64,000 nt of DNA, taken from contig NZ_DS999574.1 of NCBI RefSeq assembly GCF_000159035.1, positions 1,056,677 to 1,120,676 of the forward strand, written 5' to 3'. Below, in pieces: positions 18,174-26,307 of the stretch (positions within the stretch are counted from its first letter, which is position 1; each line of letters begins with the position of its first letter). The translations under genes and the position numbers were made by a program. The notes below the pieces were generated by a model. It was given only the letters and a program-made list of their open reading frames with translations, was not told where the DNA came from and made no database searches. This DNA comes from Actinomyces urogenitalis DSM 15434 (GTDB lineage: Bacteria; Actinomycetota; Actinomycetes; Actinomycetales; Actinomycetaceae).

Positions 18174-18210
18174 CAGGCGAGGTGCTGAGACTTCTCACCC
18201 TCGCCTGCGC
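18171..18210 (+). terminator. Hairpin after the mini-CRISPR
   Basis: A perfect 12-bp inverted repeat (18171-18182 with 18199-18210) with a 16-nt loop is followed by TCTT. It begins inside the last three bases of the second degenerate repeat and ends 20 nt before the ZTP riboswitch. It could terminate a small plus-strand RNA before glyA. Confidence 0.5.
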
Positions 18211-18230
18211 TCTTGGACGTACCATGGCCC

Positions 18231-18385
18231 CGTCGTCGTGACTGGCGTTTGGGTGGACCACCACCGGGGAGCGGCGATCGTGCTCACGGCCTGGCCGTCC
18301 ACCAGCCTGGCTGGAGGCCTGCCGTACCCGGCCACGAGCACGCACCTGTACCTGGTCGCCCGCCTGGGCCGAGGTCGACGCCCCG
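18231..18385 (+). promoter_or_regulatory. ZTP (pfl) riboswitch upstream of glyA-folD
   Basis: The 5' half reads CGTGACTGGCG (18237-18247), a GGTGG/CCACC hairpin and the conserved GGGGAGC at 18266-18272. TCGTCG 18233-18238 pairs with CGGCGA 18272-18277 as P1. The 3' half has the diagnostic CCGCCTGGGC at 18360-18369. The variable linker folds back on itself (18279-18285 with 18336-18342). This class binds ZMP/ZTP, the signal of 10-formyl-tetrahydrofolate shortage, and commonly controls folate one-carbon genes, which is exactly what follows. A GC-rich hairpin near 18384-18400 before the GAGGAG ribosome site could be the expression platform. Confidence 0.9.
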
Positions 18386-18424
18386 CGCGGTACGCCGCGC
18401 TCAGACAACGCACCGAGGAGAACC

Positions 18425-19735
18425 ATGACTGGTCCCGCCGCCACCTCACTCAACGCCATGCCGCTGGCCGAGCTCGACCCTGAGATCGCCGCCGTCCTGG
18501 ACGGCGAGCTCGCCCGCCAGCGCGAGACCCTGGAGATGATCGCCTCGGAGAACTTCGTTCCCCGCGCGGTCCTCCAGGCCCAGGGCTCGGTCCTGACCAA
18601 CAAGTACGCCGAGGGCTACCCCGGCAAGCGCTACTACGGCGGCTGCGAGGTCGTCGACGTCGCCGAGTCGCTCGCTATCGAGCGTGCCTTGAAGGTCTTC
18701 GGTGGTGACTACGCCAACGTCCAGCCCCACTCCGGCGCCCAGGCTAACGCCGCGGTCCTTCACGCCCTGGCGCAGCCGGGTGACACCATCCTCGGCCTGG
18801 CCCTGCCCCATGGTGGCCACCTCACCCACGGCATGAAGATCAACTTCTCGGGCCGCCTGTACAACGCCACCGCCTACGGCGTGGACGAACACACCCACCG
18901 CATCGAGATGGACCAGGTGCGCGAGGCCGCCCTGCGCGAGCGCCCCAAGGTCATCATCGCCGGCTGGTCCGCCTACCCCCGCCACCTCGACTTCGAGGCC
19001 TTCCGCTCCATCGCGGACGAGGTCGGTGCCTACCTGTGGACGGACATGGCCCACTTCGCCGGACTCGTCGCCGCGGGCCTTCACCCCAGCCCCGTCCCCT
19101 TCGCCGACGTCGTGTCCACCACGGTCCACAAGACCCTCGGCGGCCCGCGCTCGGGCATGATCATCTCCTCGCGCGGTGAGGAGCTGGGCAAGAAGCTCAA
19201 CTCCGCCGTCTTCCCCGGCCAGCAGGGTGGCCCGCTCATGCACGTCGTCGCCGCCAAGGCGGTGGCCATGAAGGTCGCCGGCACCGAGGAGTTCAAGGAC
19301 CGCCAGCGCCGCACCGTCGAGGGCGCCGCGATCCTGGCCGAGCGTCTCCTGCGCGAGGACGTGGCCAAGGCCGGCATCACGCTGGTCACCGGCGGTACTG
19401 ACGTCCACCTGGTCCTCGTTGACCTGCGTGACTCTGCCCTGGACGGCCAGCAGGCCGAGGACCTCCTCCACGCCGCTGGCATCACCGTCAACCGCAACGC
19501 GGTCCCCTTCGACCCGCGTCCGGCCCGCGTCACCTCGGGACTGCGTATCGGTACCCCGGCGCTGGCCACCCGCGGCTTCGGCGCCACCGAGTTCACCGAG
19601 GTCGCGGACATCATCGCCACCGCCCTCGTGGCCGGTGCCGCCGGCGCGGCCGACGACGAGCTGCTCGCTGGCCTGCGCGCCCGCGTCCAGGCCCTGACCG
19701 AGGCCTTCCCGCTCTACCCGGGGCTGGACCAGTGA
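18425..19735 (+). CDS. glyA: Serine hydroxymethyltransferase
   Basis: This PLP enzyme converts serine and tetrahydrofolate to glycine and 5,10-methylene-tetrahydrofolate in the cytoplasm. The 436-residue protein has the family N-terminus '[20 protein letters not shown]', '[18 protein letters not shown]' and the PLP-binding Lys236 in '[14 protein letters not shown]'. ATG 18425 follows GAGGAG at 18415-18420. The gene is preceded by a ZTP riboswitch and overlaps folD by 4 nt, so the two one-carbon enzymes should be co-regulated and rise when ZTP accumulates. All motifs look intact. Confidence 0.98.
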   Translation: MTGPAATSLNAMPLAELDPEIAAVLDGELARQRETLEMIASENFVPRAVLQAQGSVLTNKYAEGYPGKRYYGGCEVVDVAESLAIERALKVFGGDYANVQPHSGAQANAAVLHALAQPGDTILGLALPHGGHLTHGMKINFSGRLYNATAYGVDEHTHRIEMDQVREAALRERPKVIIAGWSAYPRHLDFEAFRSIADEVGAYLWTDMAHFAGLVAAGLHPSPVPFADVVSTTVHKTLGGPRSGMIISSRGEELGKKLNSAVFPGQQGGPLMHVVAAKAVAMKVAGTEEFKDRQRRTVEGAAILAERLLREDVAKAGITLVTGGTDVHLVLVDLRDSALDGQQAEDLLHAAGITVNRNAVPFDPRPARVTSGLRIGTPALATRGFGATEFTEVADIIATALVAGAAGAADDELLAGLRARVQALTEAFPLYPGLDQ

Positions 19736-20628
19736 GGGCCCCCTGGACCGGCGCCGCCCAGGTCCTGGACGGCAAGGCCACCGCGGCCGTCATCAAGGCC
19801 GAGCTCAAGGAGCGTGTGGACGCCCTGCGGGAGCGCGGTATCACCCCGGGGCTCGGGACCGTCCTAGTGGGTGAGGACCCCGGTAGCGTCAAGTACGTGG
19901 CCGGCAAGCACGCCGACTGCGCCGAGGTCGGTATCGCCTCCATCCGGGTGGACCTGTCGGCCAGCGCCACCCAGGCCGAGATCGAGGCAGCGGTCGATCG
20001 TCTCAACGCCGACCCTGCCTGCACCGGCTACATCGTCCAGCTGCCGCTTCCCAAGGGCGTGGACACCAACGCCATCCTGGAGCGGATCGACCCGGACAAG
20101 GACGCGGACGGCCTCCACCCGACCAACCTCGGGCGCCTGGTCCTGCGTGGCTCTGAGCCGATCACCTCGCCTCTGCCGTGTACCCCGCGTGCCTGCATCG
20201 AGCTCATCACCCGTCACGGGATCGCTCTGGCGGGCAAGGACGTGTGCGTCGTGGGTCGAGGCGTGACCGTGGGCCGCTCCATCGGCCTGCTGCTCATGCG
20301 CAAGGACGTCAACGCCACCGTCGACGTCTGCCACACCGGCACCGCGGACCTGGCTGAGCACGTGCGCCGCGCTGACGTCGTCATCGCCGCCGCCGGCTCG
20401 GCCGGGATCATCAGCCCTGACATGGTCAAGCCCGGCGCCGTCGTCCTGGACGTGGGCGTGAGCCGCGTCGTGGACCCGGCCACCGGTAAGGGCCGGATCA
20501 TGGGAGACGTGGCCGACGGCGTGGACCAGGTCGCCTCGTGGCTCTCACCGAACCCCGGGGGAGTGGGACCCATGACTCGCGCCCTGCTGCTGGCCAACGT
20601 CGTCGAGACGGCTGAGCGGCAGGCCTGA
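19732..20628 (+). CDS. folD: Methylenetetrahydrofolate dehydrogenase / methenyltetrahydrofolate cyclohydrolase
   Basis: FolD oxidises 5,10-methylene-THF with NADP+ and hydrolyses the product to 10-formyl-THF, the donor for purine synthesis. The 298-residue protein shows '[14 protein letters not shown]' (the catalytic Lys region), '[13 protein letters not shown]', '[15 protein letters not shown]', '[11 protein letters not shown]' and the dinucleotide-binding '[13 protein letters not shown]'. It starts at GTG 19732, whose GTGA overlaps the glyA stop, so translation is coupled. Together glyA and folD turn serine into formyl-THF, in keeping with the riboswitch upstream. A strong terminator follows. 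Confidence 0.98.
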   Translation: MRAPWTGAAQVLDGKATAAVIKAELKERVDALRERGITPGLGTVLVGEDPGSVKYVAGKHADCAEVGIASIRVDLSASATQAEIEAAVDRLNADPACTGYIVQLPLPKGVDTNAILERIDPDKDADGLHPTNLGRLVLRGSEPITSPLPCTPRACIELITRHGIALAGKDVCVVGRGVTVGRSIGLLLMRKDVNATVDVCHTGTADLAEHVRRADVVIAAAGSAGIISPDMVKPGAVVLDVGVSRVVDPATGKGRIMGDVADGVDQVASWLSPNPGGVGPMTRALLLANVVETAERQA

Positions 20629-20646
20629 GACAAGCCTGAGAAACAG

Positions 20647-20686
20647 GCGGCGCCGTCGTTCCTGCGCTGAGGGACGACGGCGCCGC
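20647..20686. terminator. Bidirectional terminator between folD and arcC
   Basis: A 13-bp GC-rich stem (20647-20659 with 20674-20686) has a 14-nt loop and lies between the convergent folD and carbamate kinase genes. Confidence 0.7.
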
Positions 20687-20727
20687 TCGTCCTCTCGGCC
20701 AGGCAGGGCCAGGTGGCCATGGCCGGC

Positions 20728-21636
20728 TCAGCCAGGCACCACCTGGGTCCCGGCCCGTCCCGCCACGATCTGAGCGGCCTGGCCCAGCGCCCCGATGACA
20801 GCGCGCCCGCCGGTGCGCTCGACGAAGGAGGCACACGCCCGCGCCTTGGGGCCCATCGACCCCTCCGGCAGCCCGAGGGCCCGTAGCCGGGCCGGAGTCA
20901 CCTGCTCCAGCAGCTGTGCCTCGGCGGTCCCGTAGCCCTCCACCACGCCGGGCACATCCGTGAGCACAATGAGCAGCTCGGCCCCGATCTGCTCGGCCAG
21001 CACCGCGGAGGCCAGGTCCTTGTCCACCACTGCCTCCACGCCCTCGTGCGTCCCGTCCTCCCAGGTGCGCACGGCAACGCCCCCGCCACCGGTGCACACG
21101 ACGACGGCGCCCTGGTCGAGCAGGCGGGCGACGACGTCGGCCTCGAGCACGGAGCGGGGCTCAGGGGAGGGGACCACGCGGCGCCAGTGCTCACCGTCGC
21201 GCGCCATCGTCCAGCCGCGCTCGGCGGCCAGCAGCCGCGACTCCTCCTCGCTGAGCACCGCGCCCACGAACTTGGTGGGCTGGGCCATCGCCGGGTCAGC
21301 GGGGTCGACGAGGGTGCGCGTGAGCAGCCCCGCCACCGCACGCCCGGGCAGGGCGTCAGACAGCGCCTGGGTGATCCAGAAGCCGATCATGCCCTGGGTC
21401 TGAGCCACCAGGGTGTCCAGCGGGTAGACATTCGCCGGTAGGTCCGAGGAGGCTGTGGCTGCCGCGAGCAGCCCGACCTGTGGTCCGTTGCCGTGGGTGA
21501 TGACCAGCTCGTGGCGCGCGGCCAACGGCGCCAGCGCAGCGACCGCCAGGCGTACCTTGGCCACCTGGATCGCCGTGTCGGGCGTCGCGCCGCGAGGAAG
21601 CAGAGCGTTGCCACCCAGCGCGAGGACGATCCTCAT
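20728..21636 (-). CDS. arcC: Carbamate kinase
   Basis: Carbamate kinase makes ATP from ADP and carbamoyl phosphate, usually as the last step of arginine deiminase or agmatine/allantoin catabolism. The 302-residue protein has the amino-acid-kinase signatures 'LALGGNALL', 'VITHGNGPQVGLL', 'GAVVVCTGGGGVAV' and 'VVDKDLASAVLAEQIGAELL', and the C-terminal 'GSMGPKARACASFVE'. ATG 21636 is chosen because an AAGGGA site precedes it; an ATG seven codons upstream lacks a site. No arginine deiminase or ornithine carbamoyltransferase gene lies next to it here, so its pathway partner is unknown. Confidence 0.93.
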   Translation of the reverse strand: MRIVLALGGNALLPRGATPDTAIQVAKVRLAVAALAPLAARHELVITHGNGPQVGLLAAATASSDLPANVYPLDTLVAQTQGMIGFWITQALSDALPGRAVAGLLTRTLVDPADPAMAQPTKFVGAVLSEEESRLLAAERGWTMARDGEHWRRVVPSPEPRSVLEADVVARLLDQGAVVVCTGGGGVAVRTWEDGTHEGVEAVVDKDLASAVLAEQIGAELLIVLTDVPGVVEGYGTAEAQLLEQVTPARLRALGLPEGSMGPKARACASFVERTGGRAVIGALGQAAQIVAGRAGTQVVPG

Positions 21637-21722
21637 ACCAGTCCCTTCTTCCGGCACCTACTCACCAGGAGCCACCTGAGCGCAGCGCCTGCCAGCCTGC
21701 TGGATCGTGCGGGTGGCTGCGC

Positions 21723-22547
21723 CTAGAGCTGGTACTCCACCACCAGCGGAGCGTGGTCGCTCCACTGCTCGGCGTAGGAGGCGGCGCGGTCGACGACGGC
21801 GCTCACCGCCCGGCCGGCGAGGGATGGGGTCGCCACCTGGTAGTCGATGCGCCAGCCGGCGTCATTGTCAAAGGCCTTGCCACGCTGGGACCACCAGGTG
21901 TAGGGCCCCTGAGCCTCAGGTTCGAGGTGACGAGCCACGTCCACCCACCCAGAGGCGAACCAGCCCTCTAGGTGCGCGATCTCCTCATCCAGGACACCGG
22001 CGACCTTGTTGTGGTTCGGCTTCCAGTTCTTGATGTCCCGCTCGCTGCGCACCACGTTGAGGTCACCGGCCATGACCACCTGCGGCCCGCCGGCCTGGGC
22101 ACTGGCCAGGAGCTCACCCATCCGGGTATCGACGAGCTCCAGGTGGGCGTACTTCTGGTCCATCTTCTCCGTGCCGATCTGGCCCGAGTGCAGGTAGGCG
22201 GACACGACGGTGAGGACGGTCTGAGCATCGGCGTCGGCCAGGTCCACCTCCAGCCAGCGCCCGGAGTCCACGTCCGGCTCCTCGGCCTGGCCAGCCACGC
22301 CGTAGCGGGACTCGCCCAGGCGGACCGGCCCGCCCTCGCGCACGGCGACGCCCACCCCAGCGCGCCCCTTGATCCGGCAGGGCCAGATCAGCGAGGAGTA
22401 GCCGGGCAGCAGGGCCGCGGCCGTCTCCTCGTCCGCCCGCACCTCCTGCAGCAGCAGGACGTCAGGAGCTGAGGCCTCCAGCCAGGTCCCCATGCCCTTG
22501 CGGGCGGCGGCCCGGATGCCGTTGACGTTGACAGTGGCGATTCGCAT
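21723..22547 (-). CDS. xth: Exodeoxyribonuclease III / AP endonuclease
   Basis: This Mg-dependent nuclease cuts abasic sites and trims 3' ends in base-excision repair. The 274-residue protein has the full exonuclease III motif set: 'NVNGIRAA', 'LLLQEVRADEE', 'VVSAYLHSGQ', the catalytic 'AGDLNVVRSERDIKN', 'WRIDYQVAT' and the terminal 'QWSDHAPLVVEY'. The start ATG 22547 lies 6 nt after TAGTCT on the minus strand with no ribosome site, so the mRNA is probably leaderless. It is separated from arcC by 86 bp and is probably its own unit. Confidence 0.95.
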   Translation of the reverse strand: MRIATVNVNGIRAAARKGMGTWLEASAPDVLLLQEVRADEETAAALLPGYSSLIWPCRIKGRAGVGVAVREGGPVRLGESRYGVAGQAEEPDVDSGRWLEVDLADADAQTVLTVVSAYLHSGQIGTEKMDQKYAHLELVDTRMGELLASAQAGGPQVVMAGDLNVVRSERDIKNWKPNHNKVAGVLDEEIAHLEGWFASGWVDVARHLEPEAQGPYTWWSQRGKAFDNDAGWRIDYQVATPSLAGRAVSAVVDRAASYAEQWSDHAPLVVEYQL

Positions 22548-22553
22548 GCGACC

Positions 22554-22559
22554 AGACTA
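22554..22559 (-). promoter_or_regulatory. Likely -10 box of a leaderless xth promoter
   Basis: TAGTCT on the minus strand ends 6 nt before the xth ATG, so transcription should begin at or beside the start codon. No good -35 is seen. Confidence 0.55.
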
Positions 22560-22636
22560 CGTGGCCCCACGCCTCCTCCAGAGGCAAGCAAGTCATAGAA
22601 TCGTGCTATCCCGAGGCCGGCGAAGGCGAGGAGACC

Positions 22637-22918
22637 ATGAGGAGCAACGAGACCAGCGCTGCCACCCTCGCGCAGGCGGAGCTGGAGCGCGCGCGGCGCA
22701 CTGACACCCGCGGTAAGCGGATGCTCATCGCAGGCCTGGTCATCATGCTCGCCGCGGCCCTGTTCCCGGTCCTCGCCTCCTGGGCGCTCGACGGCGAGGC
22801 CGCCACAGCACTGTGGCTCGCCTCGATGCCCCTGTGCCTGGCCGGGGCAGCGCTCGCCGCCGTGGGCCACACGCGCCGTCGTAGCGTCTCTAGCCTGCTG
22901 CGGGAGGACTGGGGCTGA
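22637..22918 (+). CDS. Small membrane protein of unknown function
   Basis: This 93-residue protein follows a good GGAG site four bases before ATG 22637. It has an N-terminal charged helix (about residues 8-28, rich in Ala, Glu and Arg), two predicted membrane segments ('MLIAGLVIMLAAALFPVLAS' near 29-48 and 'LWLASMPLCLAGAALAAVG' near 59-77) and a short basic tail. The loops carry few charges. I do not recognise a family. It is transcribed alone between divergent xth and the convergent MacB-like gene, only 5 bp from the latter's stop. Coding quality (good site, GC-rich third positions) supports a real gene. Confidence 0.7.
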   Translation: MRSNETSAATLAQAELERARRTDTRGKRMLIAGLVIMLAAALFPVLASWALDGEAATALWLASMPLCLAGAALAAVGHTRRRSVSSLLREDWG

Positions 22919-22923
22919 GGCCG

Positions 22924-24249
22924 TCAGATCCTGATGGCGTCGATCGGGCGGATCCGCACCGCCACGATCGCCGGGATGATGCCGGCCAGCGCCCCGACCC
23001 CGCTGGCTGCCGCCAGGCCGATGAAGGCCGCGGACATCGGGAAGGGCGGGCGGTTCGTGATCTCGGTCTGCATGAGGGTCTCCAGGGGGATCACGCGCAT
23101 GGCGATGATGGCGATGATGATGCCGACCACGCCGGCCACCACCGTGGCGACCACGGACTCCAGCATGATGGAGAAGAAGATGCGCCGGTTGGTCGCCCCG
23201 AAGGAGCGGCGCACACCGATCTCGTGGATGCGCTGGCGCACGGTGACCAGGGAGATGTTGATCAGTCCTAGGGCGCCCAGGACCATGATGAAGACGCCGG
23301 CCCCGGTCACGGACAGGGTGAAGACCCGGTTGAAGTCCTCGGACTGGCCGAAGTCGTTGTCGTAGACATTGGTCGCCCCGCGTCCGAAGACGCCGTCGAA
23401 GTAGGTCTTGGCCAGCGCGGTCATCTCCTTGCTGCGTCCGGCACCCGCCCACACCTCGAAGGTGGGCTCCTCAGGCTGGACGGTGGCGGGCAGGAGCCTC
23501 TCGAAGGGCTCGGCCAGGACGAAGGCCTTGAGCTCCTCGCGGCACACCATCTCCCTGTCCTCCCCCTTCGTGCAGAACTGACCGCCGTCGGGGTCGGCGG
23601 GCAGGACGCCCACGACCGTGTAGGTGGCCTTCATCGGTGCCAGGCCTGTGACCTGGACCGGCTCGGTGAGGGAGTCGATGCCTAGCTGGGTCAGCAGCGA
23701 GCGGGAGACGACGATGCTGGGGGACAGGTCGTCAGCGTCCTCGGCCCTGAACCAGCGGCCCTCGGCCAGCTGGGTGGGGTGCAGGAGGCCGTAACCGGGT
23801 GAGACCACGGTGGTGGACACCGCCGCAGGCCCGTCCGCCAGGCTCAGACGCAGGTTCTGGGAGTAGCTCGTGGCCCACCGCGTGATCTCGTAGCGGCTGA
23901 CAAAGTCCGTGCGGGCCGCGGCCAGACGAGCCTTCGTGTCCGTGCCGGTGTCCTGGGCCGGGTCCTCCAGGCCAGCCGCGGCGTCGGCGTCCAGGACGCC
24001 GGAGGAGCCGTCCTGCGTCCCGGTGGCAGGCGAGACCATGATCTGCACCGTGCCTGGGCGCCCGGCCCACTTCTCCATCAGGTCCTGCTGGACCGCGGAG
24101 GAGACCTGCCCGAAGGCGATGATGAAGGTCATGGCGGCTACCGCCACGGCCACGCCGATGAGGGAGAGCATGACGCGCAGCTTGCCGATGCGCAGCTGGG
24201 CCCAGGCCTCAACGAGGGCGCCGACGACGCCGGTGACGAACCCGTTCAT
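22924..24249 (-). CDS. MacB/FtsX-type ABC transporter permease
   Basis: This is the membrane subunit of a MacAB-like ABC system. The 441-residue protein has one membrane helix near residues 28-48 ('LRVMLSLIGVAVAVAAMTF'), a large extracellular domain of about 250 residues (MacB periplasmic core fold) and three C-terminal helices in the FtsX domain, with the conserved 'RQRIHEIGVRRSFGATNRRI' between the first two. It ends 'VRIRPIDAIRI', typical of the family. It overlaps the ATPase gene by 4 nt. Such systems work by mechanotransmission, exporting peptides, toxins or lipoproteins; the substrate cannot be told. Confidence 0.88.
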   Translation of the reverse strand: MNGFVTGVVGALVEAWAQLRIGKLRVMLSLIGVAVAVAAMTFIIAFGQVSSAVQQDLMEKWAGRPGTVQIMVSPATGTQDGSSGVLDADAAAGLEDPAQDTGTDTKARLAAARTDFVSRYEITRWATSYSQNLRLSLADGPAAVSTTVVSPGYGLLHPTQLAEGRWFRAEDADDLSPSIVVSRSLLTQLGIDSLTEPVQVTGLAPMKATYTVVGVLPADPDGGQFCTKGEDREMVCREELKAFVLAEPFERLLPATVQPEEPTFEVWAGAGRSKEMTALAKTYFDGVFGRGATNVYDNDFGQSEDFNRVFTLSVTGAGVFIMVLGALGLINISLVTVRQRIHEIGVRRSFGATNRRIFFSIMLESVVATVVAGVVGIIIAIIAMRVIPLETLMQTEITNRPPFPMSAAFIGLAAASGVGALAGIIPAIVAVRIRPIDAIRI

Positions 24250-25073
24250 GCTGGCACCTCCTCCAGGGTCTGGAGCGAGCCGTGCGTACGACGCTCCACG
24301 CTGATGGGCGTCAGGCGCCCCTCCTCCAGCCGGTACTGCGTGCGCGCCCGGCTGGCCACGGCCAGGTCATGGGTGATGATGATCAGAGCCGCGCCGGTCT
24401 GCGCGCACTGAGCCTCCAGCAGGTTCATCACCGAGGCGCCGGTGTCCACGTCCAGGGCGCCGGTGGGCTCATCGGCCAGAATGATCCGAGGCTTGCGGGC
24501 CAGCGCACGTGCGATGGCCACGCGCTGCTGCTCGCCTCCGGACAGGCGGTTGATAGGCCCACCGATCTTGTCCTTCAGGCCGACTGCCTCCAGCAGCTCC
24601 TCGGCCCGGGCGGTGCGGCCCCAGAAGGCCAGGCCCCGGTCGTAGAGCAGAGGCGCAGCCACGTTCTCCGTGGTGGTCAGGCCGGGGATGAGGTTGAAGG
24701 TCTGGAAGACGAAGCCGAAGGTACGCCCGCGCAGGTGCGCCCGGCGGGACTCGCCCAGCGTCGCCGTGTCCACCCCGTCCAGCAGGTAGCTGCCGGCGCT
24801 GGCCTGGTCAATGAGGCCCAGGATGTTGAGCAGCGTCGACTTTCCGGTTCCCGAACGCCCCACGATGGCCACGTGCTCACCGGGGTAGACGTCCAGGTTG
24901 ACGTCGGTCAGGATGTGGAGCGGATCGGCGTCGGGCACCTCGAAGGTGCGGGCAATGCCGCGCAGGCTGAGTACCGGCGCGTGGCCGGCGGGTGGTGCCG
25001 GCAGCAGGTCAGTGGCCTCCTGCGCCTCCAGCGGCTCCGGCGGTGAGGACGGCGTCGGGGCAGAGGTGGTCAC
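24246..25073 (-). CDS. MacB/LolD-type ABC transporter ATP-binding protein
   Basis: The 275-residue ATPase powers the adjoining MacB-like permease. It shows Walker A '[19 protein letters not shown]', the Q-loop '[19 protein letters not shown]', signature '[16 protein letters not shown]' and Walker B '[12 protein letters not shown]'. An N-terminal Pro/Glu-rich extension of about 35 residues precedes the domain. It starts at GTG 25073, overlapping the stop of the membrane-fusion gene by 4 nt, and its own stop overlaps the permease start. The three genes form one operon. Confidence 0.93.
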   Translation of the reverse strand: MTTSAPTPSSPPEPLEAQEATDLLPAPPAGHAPVLSLRGIARTFEVPDADPLHILTDVNLDVYPGEHVAIVGRSGTGKSTLLNILGLIDQASAGSYLLDGVDTATLGESRRAHLRGRTFGFVFQTFNLIPGLTTTENVAAPLLYDRGLAFWGRTARAEELLEAVGLKDKIGGPINRLSGGEQQRVAIARALARKPRIILADEPTGALDVDTGASVMNLLEAQCAQTGAALIIITHDLAVASRARTQYRLEEGRLTPISVERRTHGSLQTLEEVPA

Positions 25074-26134
25074 AGGATCTCCTGACCGTTCTCGTCGTAG
25101 CAGACGTAGTCGTCACAGGTGTTGGGCTCACCTGTGCGGGTGGTGTCCTTGCCCGGAACGAACAGGAGGATCTCCTCGCCCTCGCTCAGCCCCTCGGTGA
25201 CCTGGATGTTGACGCCGTCATTGATGCCGAGCATGACCTCACGCTTCTCGGCCTTCTCGGGCGCCTCGGGGTCGGTGACCACCCAGACGTTGCCCTTGGT
25301 CGTCGAGCCCTCGACGGCGGTGACAGGCACCAGCAGCGCCCCGGTGGCTGAGCCGGCGTCGATACCGATCGTCACCGGCAGGCCGGGGAAGACCTTCTGG
25401 TCACCCGGTACCGGGCAACGTACCTCCACGCTCGTGCCGTCACCGGTGGTCGTGGTGACGTCTCCGGAGGTCGGGTCGGTCGTCGTCGAGGTCCTGGCCT
25501 TGGTACCGATGCTCAGCCCCTGGCACTGGAAGGGCGCCGGGCCGCCCTCGAGCGTGAGCTCGGCCGTGGTGGGAGCGTTGGTCAGCTGGTACTGCTGGGA
25601 GGGCGTGATGGTGCCGGTGGCGGAGAAGGTGCCCGGTGCGACGGTAGCGACCACCATGCCGACGTTGGTCTGCTGGTCCTTGATGACGTTGAAGGAGACG
25701 ACGCCGGCTGCCGGGGCGTAGACGACGGCGCGCGTGACCTTGTCTGGCTGGGGCACCTCACGCGTGGTGACCATGCCCTCCTCATCGGTCTCCTCGATGA
25801 CCTGAGGGTCCTGCGCCTCGGTCTTGACGATCGTCAGCAGCGGCGCCCCCTGAGTGACCGTGGCTCCCTTGTCCACGGCGAAGCCCTCGATGACGCCCTC
25901 CAGGGTCGCCTGCGCCTCCAGTGCGGCGTCCTCGACGATCTGTCCCTTGACGTCGATGGTGTTGGAGATGTCGCCGAGCGTGGCGGTCGTCGTCTGGGTG
26001 CCGACGCTGAAGCCTGGGGTCGGGCCGGCGGAGGCACCCTCTGTCTGGCTGGGGAAGAAGGCGATCTTGGTCAGTGCCACGGCGATGACCAGGGCGATGA
26101 GGATCTTCAGGGCGGGCAGGACGTAACGCTTCAC
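25070..26134 (-). CDS. Membrane-fusion-like (HlyD/MacA) protein of a MacAB-type system
   Basis: This adaptor-like protein has one N-terminal membrane helix ('YVLPALKILIALVIAVALTK') and an extracellular barrel-sandwich ('LEGVIEGFAVDKGATVTQGAPLLTIV', the split lipoyl-like motif). Beta-barrel repeats follow and the C-terminus reads 'GKDTTRTGEPNTCDDYVCYD'. The two Cys in the last 15 residues are unusual and could form a disulfide outside the cell. I chose GTG 26134 because GGTGGAGG lies 5 nt before it; GTG 26146 would overlap that site. It is first in the operon with the ATPase and permease. In Gram-positive bacteria such adaptors accompany exporters without an outer membrane. Confidence 0.82.
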   Translation of the reverse strand: MKRYVLPALKILIALVIAVALTKIAFFPSQTEGASAGPTPGFSVGTQTTTATLGDISNTIDVKGQIVEDAALEAQATLEGVIEGFAVDKGATVTQGAPLLTIVKTEAQDPQVIEETDEEGMVTTREVPQPDKVTRAVVYAPAAGVVSFNVIKDQQTNVGMVVATVAPGTFSATGTITPSQQYQLTNAPTTAELTLEGGPAPFQCQGLSIGTKARTSTTTDPTSGDVTTTTGDGTSVEVRCPVPGDQKVFPGLPVTIGIDAGSATGALLVPVTAVEGSTTKGNVWVVTDPEAPEKAEKREVMLGINDGVNIQVTEGLSEGEEILLFVPGKDTTRTGEPNTCDDYVCYDENGQEIL

Positions 26135-26241
26135 GGGTGCCTCCACCTAGGGCAAGAAGGGACGGGAGTCAGCGGCAGCATAAATAACGCTCGTCCCTCC
26201 AGGGCTCATCCTTGAGGAGGAGCTGCCCCTGAGACTCATCA

Positions 26242-26288
26242 CCCGTGGGGCTCAGGGATGTGCCAGGCACATCCCTGAGCCCCACGGG
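26242..26288. terminator. 47-bp near-perfect palindrome after galK
   Basis: Two perfect 23-nt arms (26242-26264 and 26266-26288) are separated by a single A. It starts 19 bp beyond the galK stop on the minus strand and lies upstream of the MFP gene. It is most simply the galK terminator, but the near-zero spacing means the DNA itself could also form a cruciform or bind a dimeric protein. Confidence 0.7.
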
Positions 26289-26307
26289 CTGGACAGATCG
26301 CGATGGC

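Noticed and set aside
18446..19471. Long minus-strand frame opposite glyA (341 codons)
   Set aside because: Typical GC-rich shadow of a strong coding gene; no family motif and no ribosome site.
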